The translations under genes were made by a program, and so were the position numbers. The notes beneath the pieces were generated by a model that was not told the DNA's origin, searched no databases, and worked only from the letters and a program-made list of their open reading frames with translations. Below, piece after piece: positions 32,775-42,293 of a stretch of DNA of 64,000 nucleotides; position 1 is the stretch's first letter; each line of letters opens with the position of its first letter. The DNA comes from Arthrobacter sp. zg-Y919 (lineage in GTDB: Bacteria > Actinomycetota > Actinomycetes > Actinomycetales > Micrococcaceae), in NCBI RefSeq assembly GCF_030142045.1, contig NZ_CP126242.1, positions 2,418,001 through 2,482,000 of the forward strand, in the 5' to 3' direction.

Positions 32775-33806
32775 ATGAAAATCGGTATCCTCACCAGTGG
32801 AGGCGACTGCCCCGGGCTGAACGCCGTCATCCGCGGTGCCGTCCTGAAAGGCATCAAAGAATACGAGGACATCGAATTTGTGGGGTTCCGCGACGGTTGG
32901 CGCGGCGTGGTCGACGGCGACATCATGGACCTTCCCCGCTCGAGCGTCCGCGGCATCTCCAAGCAGGGTGGAACGATCCTTGGGACATCCCGGACCAACC
33001 CGTTTGACGGTCCGAACGGTGGGCCGGAGAAAATCAAGGCCACACTCGAGCGTCTCGGCATCGACGCGGTGATCGCTATCGGCGGCGAGGGAACCCTGGC
33101 TGCTGCGCAGCGGCTCACGGACGCCGGGCTGAAAATCGTAGGTGTGCCCAAGACCGTGGACAACGATCTCGATGCCACCGACTACACCTTCGGCTTTGAC
33201 ACAGCGGTGGAGATTGCCACCGAAGCCTGCGACCGGCTGCGCACCACCGGTGAATCCCACCACCGCTGCATGGTGGCCGAAGTGATGGGCCGGCATGTCG
33301 GCTGGATTGCCCTGCATACAGGTATGGCGGCCGGCGCCCACGCCGTCCTGATTCCCGAGCACCCCGTCAGCATTGACCAGATATCCCAGTGGGTCAGCGA
33401 GGCCCGTGACCGTGGACGTGCACCGCTGGTCGTGGTGGCCGAAGGATTTGTCACCACCGACATGGAGATGCCGCATTCGGAGCGCGGCCTCGACAGTTTT
33501 GGCCGTCCGCGGCTGGGCGGGATCGGCGAACTGCTGGCCCCGGAAATCGAGGCACGGACCGGCATCGAAACCCGGGCCACGGTGCTGGGCCATATCCAGC
33601 GCGGCGGCGTGCCCACGGCCTTCGACCGGGTCCTGGCCACCCGGCTGGGCATGGCGGCAGTCGATTCGGTGGTGGACAGCCTGTGGGGAACCATGGTGGC
33701 GCTGCACGGTACGGACATAGTCCGCGTCGGCTTCGAAAAGGCCCTGGGCAACCTCAAGACCGTCCCTGAGCACCGTTACGACGAGGCAGCCATCCTCTTC
33801 GGCTAG
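32775..33806 (+). CDS. pfkA: 6-phosphofructokinase
   Basis: This 343-residue enzyme phosphorylates fructose 6-phosphate in glycolysis. The nucleotide site is GGDCPGLN at residues 10-17, the catalytic loop VPKTVDNDL near 122-130, and the fructose-6-phosphate contacts EVMGRHVGW and GHIQRGG. The phosphoryl-donor motif is GGEGT: the Gly after the acidic residue suggests ATP use, while the Lys of PKT is the residue seen in pyrophosphate-type enzymes. This mixed signature is known in actinobacterial group III enzymes, so donor specificity is not settled by sequence. Confidence 0.95.
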   Translation: MKIGILTSGGDCPGLNAVIRGAVLKGIKEYEDIEFVGFRDGWRGVVDGDIMDLPRSSVRGISKQGGTILGTSRTNPFDGPNGGPEKIKATLERLGIDAVIAIGGEGTLAAAQRLTDAGLKIVGVPKTVDNDLDATDYTFGFDTAVEIATEACDRLRTTGESHHRCMVAEVMGRHVGWIALHTGMAAGAHAVLIPEHPVSIDQISQWVSEARDRGRAPLVVVAEGFVTTDMEMPHSERGLDSFGRPRLGGIGELLAPEIEARTGIETRATVLGHIQRGGVPTAFDRVLATRLGMAAVDSVVDSLWGTMVALHGTDIVRVGFEKALGNLKTVPEHRYDEAAILFG

Positions 33807-34051
33807 ACCGCTTTTGCGGGCAGCAGCCAGCCCCGGGAGGCAGCACAGCCGGTGGGGTTATGTCCACCTGCTGGGGTCCCATCGGCCACGACAGCACCAC
33901 CGGGTGGGACCCTGTGCGGGCGGCGGCCTGGAGTCCTCACGAACCCGGTCCGTTGCCTATACCGCGGGCGTTCCTGTGCATTCACTGAGATTGTGCGGGC
34001 ATCGGCAATGCGTTTGCATGGACACCCATACCGCGGTGTAGGTTGAAATGC

Positions 34052-34768
34052 ATGAATCTGGACTCGGGAACCATCGCGATTATCCAGCTGGCCTGGTCCC
34101 GCCATCTCGGCCTGGCGGATAATGCCCTGGCGGAGAATGATGCCGGCGAACGCATCTACAGTGTCCGCGACCAGGCCGAGACAGCATACTTCCTGCGGCT
34201 TTTCGGTGCCGAGGTGTTCAGCGGCCCCGAGTGGGCTGCGGACCGTGCGCGTTCGCAAAGCGCCACCCAGCTGACCCGCCACTCCGGACTCATCCAGATG
34301 TCCATGGAACACGGAGGAAGGGCACTGGGCGCCGAGCAGCTGTTTTTCGCCGATGCGCTTCCCAGTGTGATTCCGCTGGAGGAGCTTGCAGTCTCCAACG
34401 CACCCGACCTCGCGGTAGCCCTGGAGCGGCTCTGCCCGCCGGACGACGCCGCCGAGGCGGGCCTTGCAGGCAAGGAGGAAGTTTTCATCCTGGTGGACGA
34501 CTCCCTTGAGGAGCCGAAGCCCGTAGCGGGTGCCGGATACAGCATTACCGACGGAATCCTGGCGGACATGGGCGTGCTGACTGCCCCGGGCTACCGGCTG
34601 CGCGGACTCGGCAGTTACGTCAGCTCCGTGGCTTTGGAGGACGCCATGGCCGCGGGCCTGATTCCCCAGTGGCGGGCACGCCTGGACAATGTCGGAGCCG
34701 CACGAACCGCAGTGGGATCCGGTTTTATCCCCGCCGGGGTCCGTACTTCGGTGGCCCTGTCGGCCTAG
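34052..34768 (+). CDS. GNAT-like acetyltransferase
   Basis: This 238-residue protein has an acetyl-CoA-binding-like half at its C terminus: a beta strand in GAGYSITDGILADMGVLTAPGYRLRGLGSYV, where GYRLRGLG resembles the Q/RxxGxG/A loop, followed by the WRARLDNVGAARTAVGSGF segment of FR47-like proteins. The N-terminal half is not recognisable. I chose ATG 34052; a TTG three codons upstream is open. It stands alone after a 245-base gap with only a weak large-loop hairpin (33874-33912). The substrate is unknown. Confidence 0.7.
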   Translation: MNLDSGTIAIIQLAWSRHLGLADNALAENDAGERIYSVRDQAETAYFLRLFGAEVFSGPEWAADRARSQSATQLTRHSGLIQMSMEHGGRALGAEQLFFADALPSVIPLEELAVSNAPDLAVALERLCPPDDAAEAGLAGKEEVFILVDDSLEEPKPVAGAGYSITDGILADMGVLTAPGYRLRGLGSYVSSVALEDAMAAGLIPQWRARLDNVGAARTAVGSGFIPAGVRTSVALSA

Positions 34769-34795
34769 CCCCTGCCCGTTAGAGCGGCCCAGGCC

Positions 34796-35197
34796 CTAGC
34801 CGAGCAGATCCAGCATTTCCTGCCGCTTGAAGAATCCGGCGGTGTCCCGCCCGGTGGGCGATCCGGCGTCCGGGTCCGCACCTGCTTCTGCCAGGATGCG
34901 GAAGATCTCGACATATCCCTTGAACGCGGCACCGGCCAGCGGTGTCTGGCCACGGTCATTCTGGGTGTTGACGTCTGCGCCGCGCTCCACCAGAAGTGCG
35001 GTCAGCTCCGCGTGTCCGTGGTACGAGGCGAGCATCAGGAGGTTATCCCCCGAACCGTTCGTCAGGTTTACCGGCACACCCGCGTCGAGGTAGCTGCGGA
35101 TCCCCTCTGTGTCGCCTGCCCGCGCGGCATCAAACACTCTGCCGGCAAGCTCAATGACGTCGTCGTCGATCTCGGGACGGGATTCGGGGGTGCTCAT
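34796..35197 (-). CDS. ankyrin-repeat protein
   Basis: This 133-residue protein carries about three ankyrin repeats; the two clearest are GDNLLMLASYHGHAELTALL and RGQTPLAGAAFKGYVEIFRIL, each ending in a GADxN/D turn. No other domain, signal peptide or membrane segment is visible, so it should be a cytoplasmic binding protein. The ATG has AGGAG at good spacing. It lies next to ygfZ in the same direction with a 58-base gap. Its partner is unknown. Confidence 0.88.
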   Translation of the reverse strand: MSTPESRPEIDDDVIELAGRVFDAARAGDTEGIRSYLDAGVPVNLTNGSGDNLLMLASYHGHAELTALLVERGADVNTQNDRGQTPLAGAAFKGYVEIFRILAEAGADPDAGSPTGRDTAGFFKRQEMLDLLG

Positions 35198-35255
35198 GGC
35201 GCTCCTAGGTACTGTTTTTCTGGCTGTTGATCTGGAAGGAAACTGGCCTGGAAGG

Positions 35256-36347
35256 CTACCGCCGCGGCGTCTTCAGGAAACCGGAGGCACGTCCCACGAC
35301 GGCCCCGGCGTCGGGCGCCACGATCGGTTCCTGGGCAGCGGCGTACGGTTCGCCGTCGTCGACGACGACCAGCTGCACGGACGGGTCGACGGACCGCTTC
35401 ACCACAGCCAGGCCCACCGGGCCCATTTCATAGTGTGCACCGACGGAGGTCAGCGTTCCCACCTGACGCTCCCCCAGCATCACCGGACTCCCGGCCGCCG
35501 GCAGGGTGTGCTGCGAACCGTCCAGCTGCAGGAACACCAGGCGGCGGGGCGGGTGCCCCAGGTTGTGCACCCGGGCAACGGTTTCCTGGCCCTTGTAGCA
35601 GCCCTTGGCCAGGTGCACGGCGGTACGGATCAGGTCCAGCTCATGCGGAATGGTTTTTTCATCCGTTTCCGCTCCCAGCCGCGGCCGCCACGCGGCAATG
35701 CGCAGGGCTTCGGAAGCCATGGAACCGGCCAGGGTCCGTCCTGAGGCTTCGATGGCGTCCGCAAACCCGGCACGCGGAATCAGATACTCGAACCAGGGCC
35801 GCTCTAGGCCGGGGTGCGCGTCCTCGGGCACTGCGGTGTAGGCAAATCCGCCGGGCCCGATGTGCGGCCACGGGTCGGTCCAGCGCAGGTACTGCTCCCA
35901 CTGCGGGACCTCGGTGGTGGCACCGGCAACAGCCCACTGATCGGTGACGTCGGCAATGTCGACCCGGAGCATAAACTTCATCCGGTTCAGCCATTCGGTC
36001 AGGCCGGGCGCTTCGGCGGACTCCACGAGCAGCCATGCGGTGCTGCCGTCGTCGATGATCCGGGCGTCGTAGTCGATCCTGCCCTGCACGCTGAGGAGCA
36101 GCAGTTCGGAACTCACGCCGGGCTGCAGATCCGCAACCTGCTGGGAGGACAGGGTGTTCAGCCAGCTGAGCCGGTCCGGCCCGCTGACCGTGACGACACC
36201 CCGGAAGGAAAGGTCGACGACGGCGGTTCCGCGGGCCAGGGCACGCTGTTCACGCAGGGGGTCACCGTAGTGGGAGGCCGTGCCGGCGTCGAGTCCACCG
36301 GCTTCAACTGCGCCGTGGCGGGAAAGCAGGGGGCTGGAATACGTCAT
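35256..36347 (-). CDS. ygfZ: folate-binding protein YgfZ/GcvT-like
   Basis: This 363-residue homologue of glycine-cleavage T-protein has the YgfZ signature KGCYKGQET near residue 262, which holds the conserved Cys. YgfZ proteins bind tetrahydrofolate and help maintain iron-sulfur enzymes such as the radical-SAM tRNA modifier MiaB. The N-terminal AVVDLSFRGVVTVSGPDRLSWL is the GcvT-like folate fold. It lies directly upstream of the ankyrin gene and downstream of the nitrobindin-like gene, which also relates to redox chemistry. A symbol is given by family only. Confidence 0.88.
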   Translation of the reverse strand: MTYSSPLLSRHGAVEAGGLDAGTASHYGDPLREQRALARGTAVVDLSFRGVVTVSGPDRLSWLNTLSSQQVADLQPGVSSELLLLSVQGRIDYDARIIDDGSTAWLLVESAEAPGLTEWLNRMKFMLRVDIADVTDQWAVAGATTEVPQWEQYLRWTDPWPHIGPGGFAYTAVPEDAHPGLERPWFEYLIPRAGFADAIEASGRTLAGSMASEALRIAAWRPRLGAETDEKTIPHELDLIRTAVHLAKGCYKGQETVARVHNLGHPPRRLVFLQLDGSQHTLPAAGSPVMLGERQVGTLTSVGAHYEMGPVGLAVVKRSVDPSVQLVVVDDGEPYAAAQEPIVAPDAGAVVGRASGFLKTPRR

Positions 36348-36386
36348 AACAGGTGCAACGTCCTAGCGGCGCGGGCCTATTCCGCT

Positions 36387-36986
36387 CTAAACGGTCTTTT
36401 TCAGGATGGCGGAGGCGTGGGCCTTGAGCGCTTCGCCCTCGGAGGCAACATCCCAGCGCCAGTAAAGATCACCGTTGACCAGCCCGTAGATGCGGGTGGC
36501 TGCGGAGTATTCCTTGGAGTTCACGCCGCGCATCACCAGATCGGTGGTGAGCTGGATCTGTGGTCCCTTGATCTGGCCGTAGTAGAGCTCCGCGATGCCG
36601 CCGGGATGCACAATCGTGGCGGTGATGTCGAAGCCGCCGGCATCGTTGCGCAGGTCTTCGACCTCGTCGGCGCTGCGCAGTGCCGGCACAATGTCCGCCG
36701 GGACCAGACCGGGACCGCCGTCGGCGTCGTTGAGGGGGCGGTCAAGGGCCCAGAAGCCCGTTTCCACGGCCAACGGCCGAAGCCTGGTGCCCTGCTCATC
36801 GGTGAGCCAGCTTTCCGCGGTGTACTGCAGGTAGGGCAGGCCGTTCTGGGTGAACGTGACCTTCTGGGTGAAGTACTCCGAGTCCGCCTCGCCTTCACCC
36901 AGCCGTCCGGAACCTTCCCAGGTGCCGAGCAGCCAGGACAGGGGTACCAGTTCCGGGGTCAGATCGGTGGGGATCTCCATTGGCAT
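36387..36986 (-). CDS. nitrobindin-like haem-binding protein
   Basis: This 199-residue beta-barrel protein of the FABP-like/DUF1794 family has the hallmark LLGTWEGSGRLGEGEA near residues 18-33 and a C-terminal His in LKAHASAILKK, the expected haem ligand. Nitrobindins bind ferric haem and isomerise peroxynitrite to nitrate. I chose the ATG at 36986; the frame is open further upstream without a Shine-Dalgarno. It lies in a possible run with ygfZ. The biochemical role is inferred from the family. Confidence 0.85.
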   Translation of the reverse strand: MPMEIPTDLTPELVPLSWLLGTWEGSGRLGEGEADSEYFTQKVTFTQNGLPYLQYTAESWLTDEQGTRLRPLAVETGFWALDRPLNDADGGPGLVPADIVPALRSADEVEDLRNDAGGFDITATIVHPGGIAELYYGQIKGPQIQLTTDLVMRGVNSKEYSAATRIYGLVNGDLYWRWDVASEGEALKAHASAILKKTV

Positions 36987-37083
36987 GGTGGAACCTGTCC
37001 TTCGGTATGACGGGGGCTGGTACTGGAGGCGGTGCCGCTGACTCCCGGCCGGTGCGTTTCCGGCCTGGATGACTAGGCCTGGG

Positions 37084-37191
37084 TTACTTCTGGCCCTTGT
37101 ACAGGCGGGAGATGACCAGGGCAGCGAATCCGGCCATCGCCAGGCCGGTGATACCCAGCAGGGCAATAAAGAAAATTTCGAGAGCAACCAT
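37084..37191 (-). CDS. 35-residue single-span membrane protein
   Basis: An ATG at 37191 with AGGA eight bases upstream opens a 36-codon frame ending in TAA. The product is one hydrophobic helix (starting MVALEIFFIALLGITGLAMA) with a short basic tail, SRLYKGQK. This is the shape of small subunits of membrane complexes or conserved small membrane proteins. It lies 97 bases upstream of the nitrobindin-like gene in the same direction. I cannot name a family. Confidence 0.7.
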   Translation of the reverse strand: MVALEIFFIALLGITGLAMAGFAALVISRLYKGQK

Positions 37192-37349
37192 GGCTACATC
37201 CTAACGCGCGGGAGGAACAGTTTCCTTCCCGCCATTCGATCACGACAGGCACCCGCAGACAAAAAATGATTTCGGGTAAACCACCCGGAACAACGCAGCG
37301 GACCGCTGGAAGGCGGTGAAGTCCGGTGAAGTCCGGTGAGGCGGTGAAC

Positions 37350-38093
37350 TCAGGAAACGAGGAGCCGTCCGAGGAAGTAGATCACGGAGCCCAGCACAAG
37401 GACCGGGGCCAGGCCCAGGGCAAGCCGTCCCGCAGCATTGGAATTGTCGGCCCGGGAGAGCGCCAGCCTGCGGAAGGCCATTACGACGGCGGCAACCACC
37501 ACGCCGCTGAAGGCCGCTGCCAGCCAGGGCACGCCGGCCGACGCCAGGGCAACCAGCGCTGCGGTCAGCCCGCCGGCGAACAGACCCAGGGGGGCTGCCA
37601 TCCGGTCCGGAAGCGGGATCAGTGACACGGCAACGGCTGCGAGCGCGGCACTGCCCGTCATCGTCAGCAGTGCGGGATCGCCGTCGGTGCCGGCCAAACG
37701 GTCTGCCGCCACCCAGCCGGAGCCCAGGGCGGCGACAAGCACGCCGGAGATGATGCCGACGATGGATTCGAGCCGGTGTGCCTGCCCGGTGCCGCGGAGC
37801 AGCTGGATCAGGAACACGGCCCCCACGCCGACGGCGACGGCTGCAGGCAGCCAGGTCAGCATTGCGGCGGCGGGCGCGAAGTAGGCTGCCGCCACGGCGG
37901 CTGCGCCCACCAGTGCCAGGACCCCGCCCTGTGTCTTACGGGCGGGCACCCCTATCAGGTGCGGCCAGCACACGCCGCCCAGGACGGCGGCCACACCGCT
38001 TATTACGGCCACGACAGGTACGGACACGTACGAAGCGGTCACGATACCGATAATGGCAAGCGCCGCCGGCACCGCTAAGCTCCAAAGTTTCAC
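37350..38093 (-). CDS. polytopic membrane protein, unknown
   Basis: This 247-residue protein is almost wholly hydrophobic, with about seven or eight transmembrane segments beginning at LAVPAALAIIGIVTASYV and no large soluble domain. A single Arg-rich loop, FRRLALSRADNSNAAGR, lies before the last segment. It starts with GTG and faces the divergent glnR. The end lies next to a short GGTGAAGTCC direct repeat at 37314-37340. No transporter signature is visible; permease is a guess I do not make. Confidence 0.75.
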   Translation of the reverse strand: MKLWSLAVPAALAIIGIVTASYVSVPVVAVISGVAAVLGGVCWPHLIGVPARKTQGGVLALVGAAAVAAAYFAPAAAMLTWLPAAVAVGVGAVFLIQLLRGTGQAHRLESIVGIISGVLVAALGSGWVAADRLAGTDGDPALLTMTGSAALAAVAVSLIPLPDRMAAPLGLFAGGLTAALVALASAGVPWLAAAFSGVVVAAVVMAFRRLALSRADNSNAAGRLALGLAPVLVLGSVIYFLGRLLVS

Positions 38094-38234
38094 CCTAGTT
38101 ATCCTGCCTTATTACGGCGTCCAGAAGAAAAGCGACAGGCCTGAAACGTGGATGGGTATACTTTCGATCACTTCAAGCCAAGCAGATCGGCGAAGATTGT
38201 GCCCAATGGTGTGCGCCCAACATTCGGAGGACCT

Positions 38235-38939
38235 ATGTCGCACATATTGCTGCTTACCAACAGTTCCGGTTCTTCTATTAACGTCCTGCCGGCCTTGGAG
38301 CTCCTGAACCACAAGGTCCATGTGGTTCCAGCGGAGCCCACTGCCCTGCTGGATACCGACCCCAGTGACGTCATCCTGGTGGATGCCCGCAAGGACCTCG
38401 TTGGTGCCCGCTCCCTGACCCAGCTGCTGAAGGCCACCGGACTGGACACCCCGCTCCTGCTCATCCTGACCGAGGGCGGCATGGCCGCCGTCGCCCCCAA
38501 CTGGCTGGCTGATGACGTCATCCTGGATTCCGCCGGCCCCGCCGAGCTGGAAGCACGCCTGCGCCTGGCATCTGCCCGGGGCGCCGGCGCGGCGGAGGCT
38601 CCGTCCACCGAGATCAGGGCCTCCGGCGTTGTCATTGACGAGGCCAGCTACACCGCCCGCGTGAACGGCACGGCACTGAATCTGACCTATAAGGAATTCG
38701 AACTGCTTAAATACCTGGCCCAGCATCCGGGCCGGGTATTCACACGGGACCAGCTGCTCCACGAAGTATGGGGCTACGACTACTACGGCGGCACCCGGAC
38801 CGTGGACGTGCACGTGCGGCGGCTGCGGGCCAAGCTGGGGCCGGACCACGAGACGCTCATCGGCACAGTGCGCAACGTCGGCTACCGGTTCACCAGGTCC
38901 CGTGCCGAAAGTACCGCTCCCGCCGGCCAGGACGCCTGA
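38235..38939 (+). CDS. glnR: orphan nitrogen regulator GlnR
   Basis: This 234-residue OmpR-family regulator closely matches mycobacterial/streptomycete GlnR: the receiver-like half with Asp50 in [10 protein letters not shown], and the winged helix [20 protein letters not shown] and [20 protein letters not shown]. As in other GlnR proteins the receiver lacks the full acidic pocket and no kinase is nearby, so it probably acts without classical phosphorylation. GlnR controls ammonium uptake and assimilation genes. The ATG has GGAGG upstream. glnR-mshD adjacency is the same as in Mycobacterium. Confidence 0.92.
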   Translation: MSHILLLTNSSGSSINVLPALELLNHKVHVVPAEPTALLDTDPSDVILVDARKDLVGARSLTQLLKATGLDTPLLLILTEGGMAAVAPNWLADDVILDSAGPAELEARLRLASARGAGAAEAPSTEIRASGVVIDEASYTARVNGTALNLTYKEFELLKYLAQHPGRVFTRDQLLHEVWGYDYYGGTRTVDVHVRRLRAKLGPDHETLIGTVRNVGYRFTRSRAESTAPAGQDA

Positions 38940-39001
38940 CGCCGGACCTGCTTCCGGCGCCCTGCCCTGCGTAGCGGCACCAGCCGCGCTAGGCTTTCGG
39001 A

Positions 39002-39979
39002 ATGAGTGAAGAACCGCAGACAGCCTGGCCCGTAGTCGAGACCCGTGGGACGCCGGAGCCCGCAGCCCTCGCCGACATCCTGCAACTGGTCTCCGCTGCG
39101 CAGGATGCGGACGGCAATCCGCCCCTGTCCGAGCAGACGCTCGTGGACCTGCGCTCCCCCGATGCTGATCCGGACATGCTCTCCGTCTTCACCACGTATG
39201 CCAATGACACTGACACCGACAGCGGGCAGTGGCTGGCCGGCGTTGCCGTCGTGGTTTCCGCATCTCCGCAGGATCCGGGGGTGCTGGAACTGGTAGTGCA
39301 TCCGAACTACCGCAGCCAGGGAGTGGGCACCGCCCTCGCCGCAGCTGTCCAGGATGCGGTTCGGGAGTCCCCGTCCGACGGCGCCCGCAGGCCCTCCGCC
39401 TGGTCGCACGGCAACCATGAAGCCGCCGTGGAGCTGGCTTCCCGCTTTGGCTACCGCCCGGTCCGTGACCTGTGGAAAATGCGCCTCAGCCGGTCCAATG
39501 CCTCCCTCCCCGAAGCACAGTTCCCCGCCGGCGTGTCGCTGCGCGCCTTTGAACCCGGCCGTGACGAGCGTGCCTGGCTGGACGTCAATGCCGCCGCTTT
39601 CGCCCACCACCCGGAACAGGGCTCCATGAGCCTTTCCGACCTGCAGGCCCGCATGGCCGAGGACTGGTTTGATCCGGCCGGCTTCCTCCTGGCCGTGGAT
39701 GAAGAGGGGAAGATCCTCGGGTTCCACTGGACCAAGGTCCACCCCGGCACCGGTGGCCATCCCGGCATCGGCGAGGTCTACGTGGTGGGTGTCAGCCCTG
39801 AAGCGCAGGGCAAGGGGCTGGGCAAGGCCCTGACCGTCGCCGGCATCGAGCACCTTCATGGCGCCGGTCTTGACGCGGTGATGCTGTACGTCGACGCGGA
39901 TAATTCCGCCGCCGTCGCCCTGTACCGCAGGCTCGGGTTCGTCCGCTGGGACCAGGACGTGATGTACGCACCCGCATAG
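39002..39979 (+). CDS. mshD: mycothiol synthase
   Basis: This 325-residue double-GNAT protein transfers an acetyl group to Cys-GlcN-Ins, the last step of mycothiol synthesis. The N-terminal half has VVHPNYRSQGVGTALAAAV; the C-terminal half has VVGVSPEAQGKGLGKALTVAG and ends MLYVDADNSAAVALYRRLGF. Both acetyl-CoA loops look intact. It follows glnR by 62 bases. Mycothiol is restricted to actinobacteria, which supports the taxonomic call. Confidence 0.93.
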   Translation: MSEEPQTAWPVVETRGTPEPAALADILQLVSAAQDADGNPPLSEQTLVDLRSPDADPDMLSVFTTYANDTDTDSGQWLAGVAVVVSASPQDPGVLELVVHPNYRSQGVGTALAAAVQDAVRESPSDGARRPSAWSHGNHEAAVELASRFGYRPVRDLWKMRLSRSNASLPEAQFPAGVSLRAFEPGRDERAWLDVNAAAFAHHPEQGSMSLSDLQARMAEDWFDPAGFLLAVDEEGKILGFHWTKVHPGTGGHPGIGEVYVVGVSPEAQGKGLGKALTVAGIEHLHGAGLDAVMLYVDADNSAAVALYRRLGFVRWDQDVMYAPA

Positions 39980-40067
39980 GGTACGCAGCTTGTAATGTTG
40001 TTTGCAGGGCCAGGCGGCCCGCCCGTACCGCCTGCCCTGATCCGCCGCCAGCACCTCAGGAGACACT

Positions 40068-42293
40068 ATGAGTTTCGATACCGACGCCGAGCCCCGGTCG
40101 ACCTTTGGGTCTGCGGAGGCCATGTCGGCGCCTCGGGCCACGCAGGACCGCATCGACATCCCGGACTTCGGTCCGGCGTTGGTTCCCAGCGGAGACATTT
40201 CCCCGGAACGGTTCCTGGACCGGGAGATCAGCTGGCTGCACTTCAATGCCAGGGTCCTGGAGCTTGCTGAAGACCCGGAGCTGTACCTGCTGGAGCGGGT
40301 GAGCTTCCTGTCCATCTTCGCTTCCAACCTCGATGAGTTCTTTATGGTCCGGGTTGCCGGACTCAAGCGCCGCATCGCCACCGGACTGGCGGTGCCCTCC
40401 GCCGCGGGCATGAGCCCGATCGAGCAACTCGAAGAAATCGTTGCCGCCGGCTACCAGCTGCAGCAGCGCCATGCGGACGTCTTCGCCCGCCAGATCCGGC
40501 CCGCCCTGGCGGAAGAGCAGATTTACCTGGTCAGCTGGGACGAGCTCGACGATGCCGCCAAGGCAAGCCTGCACAAGCAGTTCGCGGCGAAGGTCTTCCC
40601 CATCCTGACTCCCCTGGCCGTGGACCCGGCCCACCCCTTCCCCTACATTTCCGGGCTTTCCCTCAACCTCGCCGTCGTGGTGCGGAACCCGGTCAGCGGT
40701 AAGGAATTCTTTGCCCGCGTCAAGGTTCCGGACCAGCTCCCCCGGCTGATTTCCGTGGACGGTCCCCGCGCCGGCAACGTCGCCGGCCGCACCGCACGGT
40801 TCATTACGCTCGAAGACGTGATTGCCCAGCACCTGGACCAGCTCTTCCCCGGCATGGATGTCATTGAGCATTACACCTTCCGCGTCACCCGTAACGAAGA
40901 CCTCGAGGTGGAGGAGGACGACGCCGAGAACCTCCTGCAGGCCCTGGAAAAGGAGCTGCTGCGCCGCCGGTTCGGACCGCCCGTCAGGCTCGAGGTCACC
41001 CCGGAAATGAACCCGAACATCCGGGAGCTCCTCGAACGCGAACTCGGGGTGGAATCGGACGAGGTCTACGTCCTGCCCGCACCGCTGGACCTGCGCGGCC
41101 TCTCCGGCATCAGCAGGATCGACCGGCCGGACCTGCACTACCCCAAGCAGGTGCCGCACACGAACCGGCACCTGAAGGAATCCGAGACGTCCAAGCCGGC
41201 GAACGTGTTCGCCGCCATGCGGCGCCGGGACATCCTGCTGCACCACCCGTACGATTCCTTCTCCACGTCCACGCAGGCATTCCTGGAGCAGGCTGCCGCC
41301 GACCCGCGCGTACAGGCCATCAAGCAGACCCTGTACCGCACCTCCGGCGACTCCCCCATCGTGGACGCACTGATCGATGCGGCCGAGGCAGGCAAGCAGG
41401 TCCTGGCCCTGGTGGAAATCAAGGCCCGGTTCGATGAGCAGGCGAATATCTCCTGGGCGCGCAAGCTCGAGCAGGCCGGCGTGCACGTGGTCTACGGCAT
41501 TGTGGGCCTGAAGACGCACTGCAAGCTGTCCCTGGTGGTCCGGCAGGAAGTGGACGGCCTGCGCCGCTACTGCCACATCGGCACCGGCAACTACCATCCG
41601 CGTACTGCCCGCTACTACGAGGACCTGGGCCTGCTGACGGCCAATGAACAGGTGGGTGAAGACCTCACGAAGCTCTTCAACCAGCTGTCCGGGTACGCGC
41701 CGAAGTCCACGTTCAAGCGCCTGCTCGTGGCGCCCCGTTCCGTCCGGTCCGGGCTGATTGACCGGATTGAACGGGAGATCGCCAACAAGAAGGCCGGCTT
41801 GAACGCCCGGGTGATCATCAAGGTCAACTCGATGGTGGATGAGGCAATCATTGACTCGCTGTACCGTGCCTCCCAGGCCGGGGTGCAGGTGGACGTGATC
41901 GTGCGCGGCATCTGCTCCGTGCGTCCCGGCGTGCCCGGCCTCAGCGAGAACATCACCGTACGCTCGGTACTGGGCCGTTTCCTGGAACACTCCCGCGTCT
42001 TCGCCTTTGCCAATGGCGGGGACCCGGTGGTCTTCATCGGGTCGGCCGACATGATGCACCGGAACCTGGACCGGAGGGTCGAAGCCCTGGTGCAGCTGGT
42101 CTCCCGGGACGACATTGCCGATCTGGTGGCTTTGATGGACCGGTACATGGATCCGGGCACGGCCAGCTGGCACCTGGACCCGGAAGGCACCTGGATCCGC
42201 CACCACAAGGATGAGGAAGGCAACCCGCTGCAGGACGTCCAGTCCTGGCTGCTGGCCTCCCGTTCCCGCCAGCGCTCGGTGTCCCGCCGCTGA
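40068..42293 (+). CDS. ppk: polyphosphate kinase
   Basis: This 741-residue PPK1 reversibly makes polyphosphate from ATP. The N-terminal domain begins at [19 protein letters not shown]; the autophosphorylated His is His484 in [13 protein letters not shown], and the second active-site His lies in [10 protein letters not shown]. The ATG follows CAGGAGACACT. The stop shares its A with the ATG of the next gene, mutT1. It is full length. Confidence 0.97.
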   Translation: MSFDTDAEPRSTFGSAEAMSAPRATQDRIDIPDFGPALVPSGDISPERFLDREISWLHFNARVLELAEDPELYLLERVSFLSIFASNLDEFFMVRVAGLKRRIATGLAVPSAAGMSPIEQLEEIVAAGYQLQQRHADVFARQIRPALAEEQIYLVSWDELDDAAKASLHKQFAAKVFPILTPLAVDPAHPFPYISGLSLNLAVVVRNPVSGKEFFARVKVPDQLPRLISVDGPRAGNVAGRTARFITLEDVIAQHLDQLFPGMDVIEHYTFRVTRNEDLEVEEDDAENLLQALEKELLRRRFGPPVRLEVTPEMNPNIRELLERELGVESDEVYVLPAPLDLRGLSGISRIDRPDLHYPKQVPHTNRHLKESETSKPANVFAAMRRRDILLHHPYDSFSTSTQAFLEQAAADPRVQAIKQTLYRTSGDSPIVDALIDAAEAGKQVLALVEIKARFDEQANISWARKLEQAGVHVVYGIVGLKTHCKLSLVVRQEVDGLRRYCHIGTGNYHPRTARYYEDLGLLTANEQVGEDLTKLFNQLSGYAPKSTFKRLLVAPRSVRSGLIDRIEREIANKKAGLNARVIIKVNSMVDEAIIDSLYRASQAGVQVDVIVRGICSVRPGVPGLSENITVRSVLGRFLEHSRVFAFANGGDPVVFIGSADMMHRNLDRRVEALVQLVSRDDIADLVALMDRYMDPGTASWHLDPEGTWIRHHKDEEGNPLQDVQSWLLASRSRQRSVSRR

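Noticed and set aside
33874..33912. Large-loop inverted repeat (GGGTCCCATC/GGTGGGACCC) after pfkA
   Set aside because: The loop is 19 bases and no T-run follows; too weak to call a terminator.
37309..37350. Short direct repeat GGTGAAGTCC beside the membrane-protein gene
   Set aside because: Only two full copies; likely local slippage, with no sign of a CRISPR or regulatory array.
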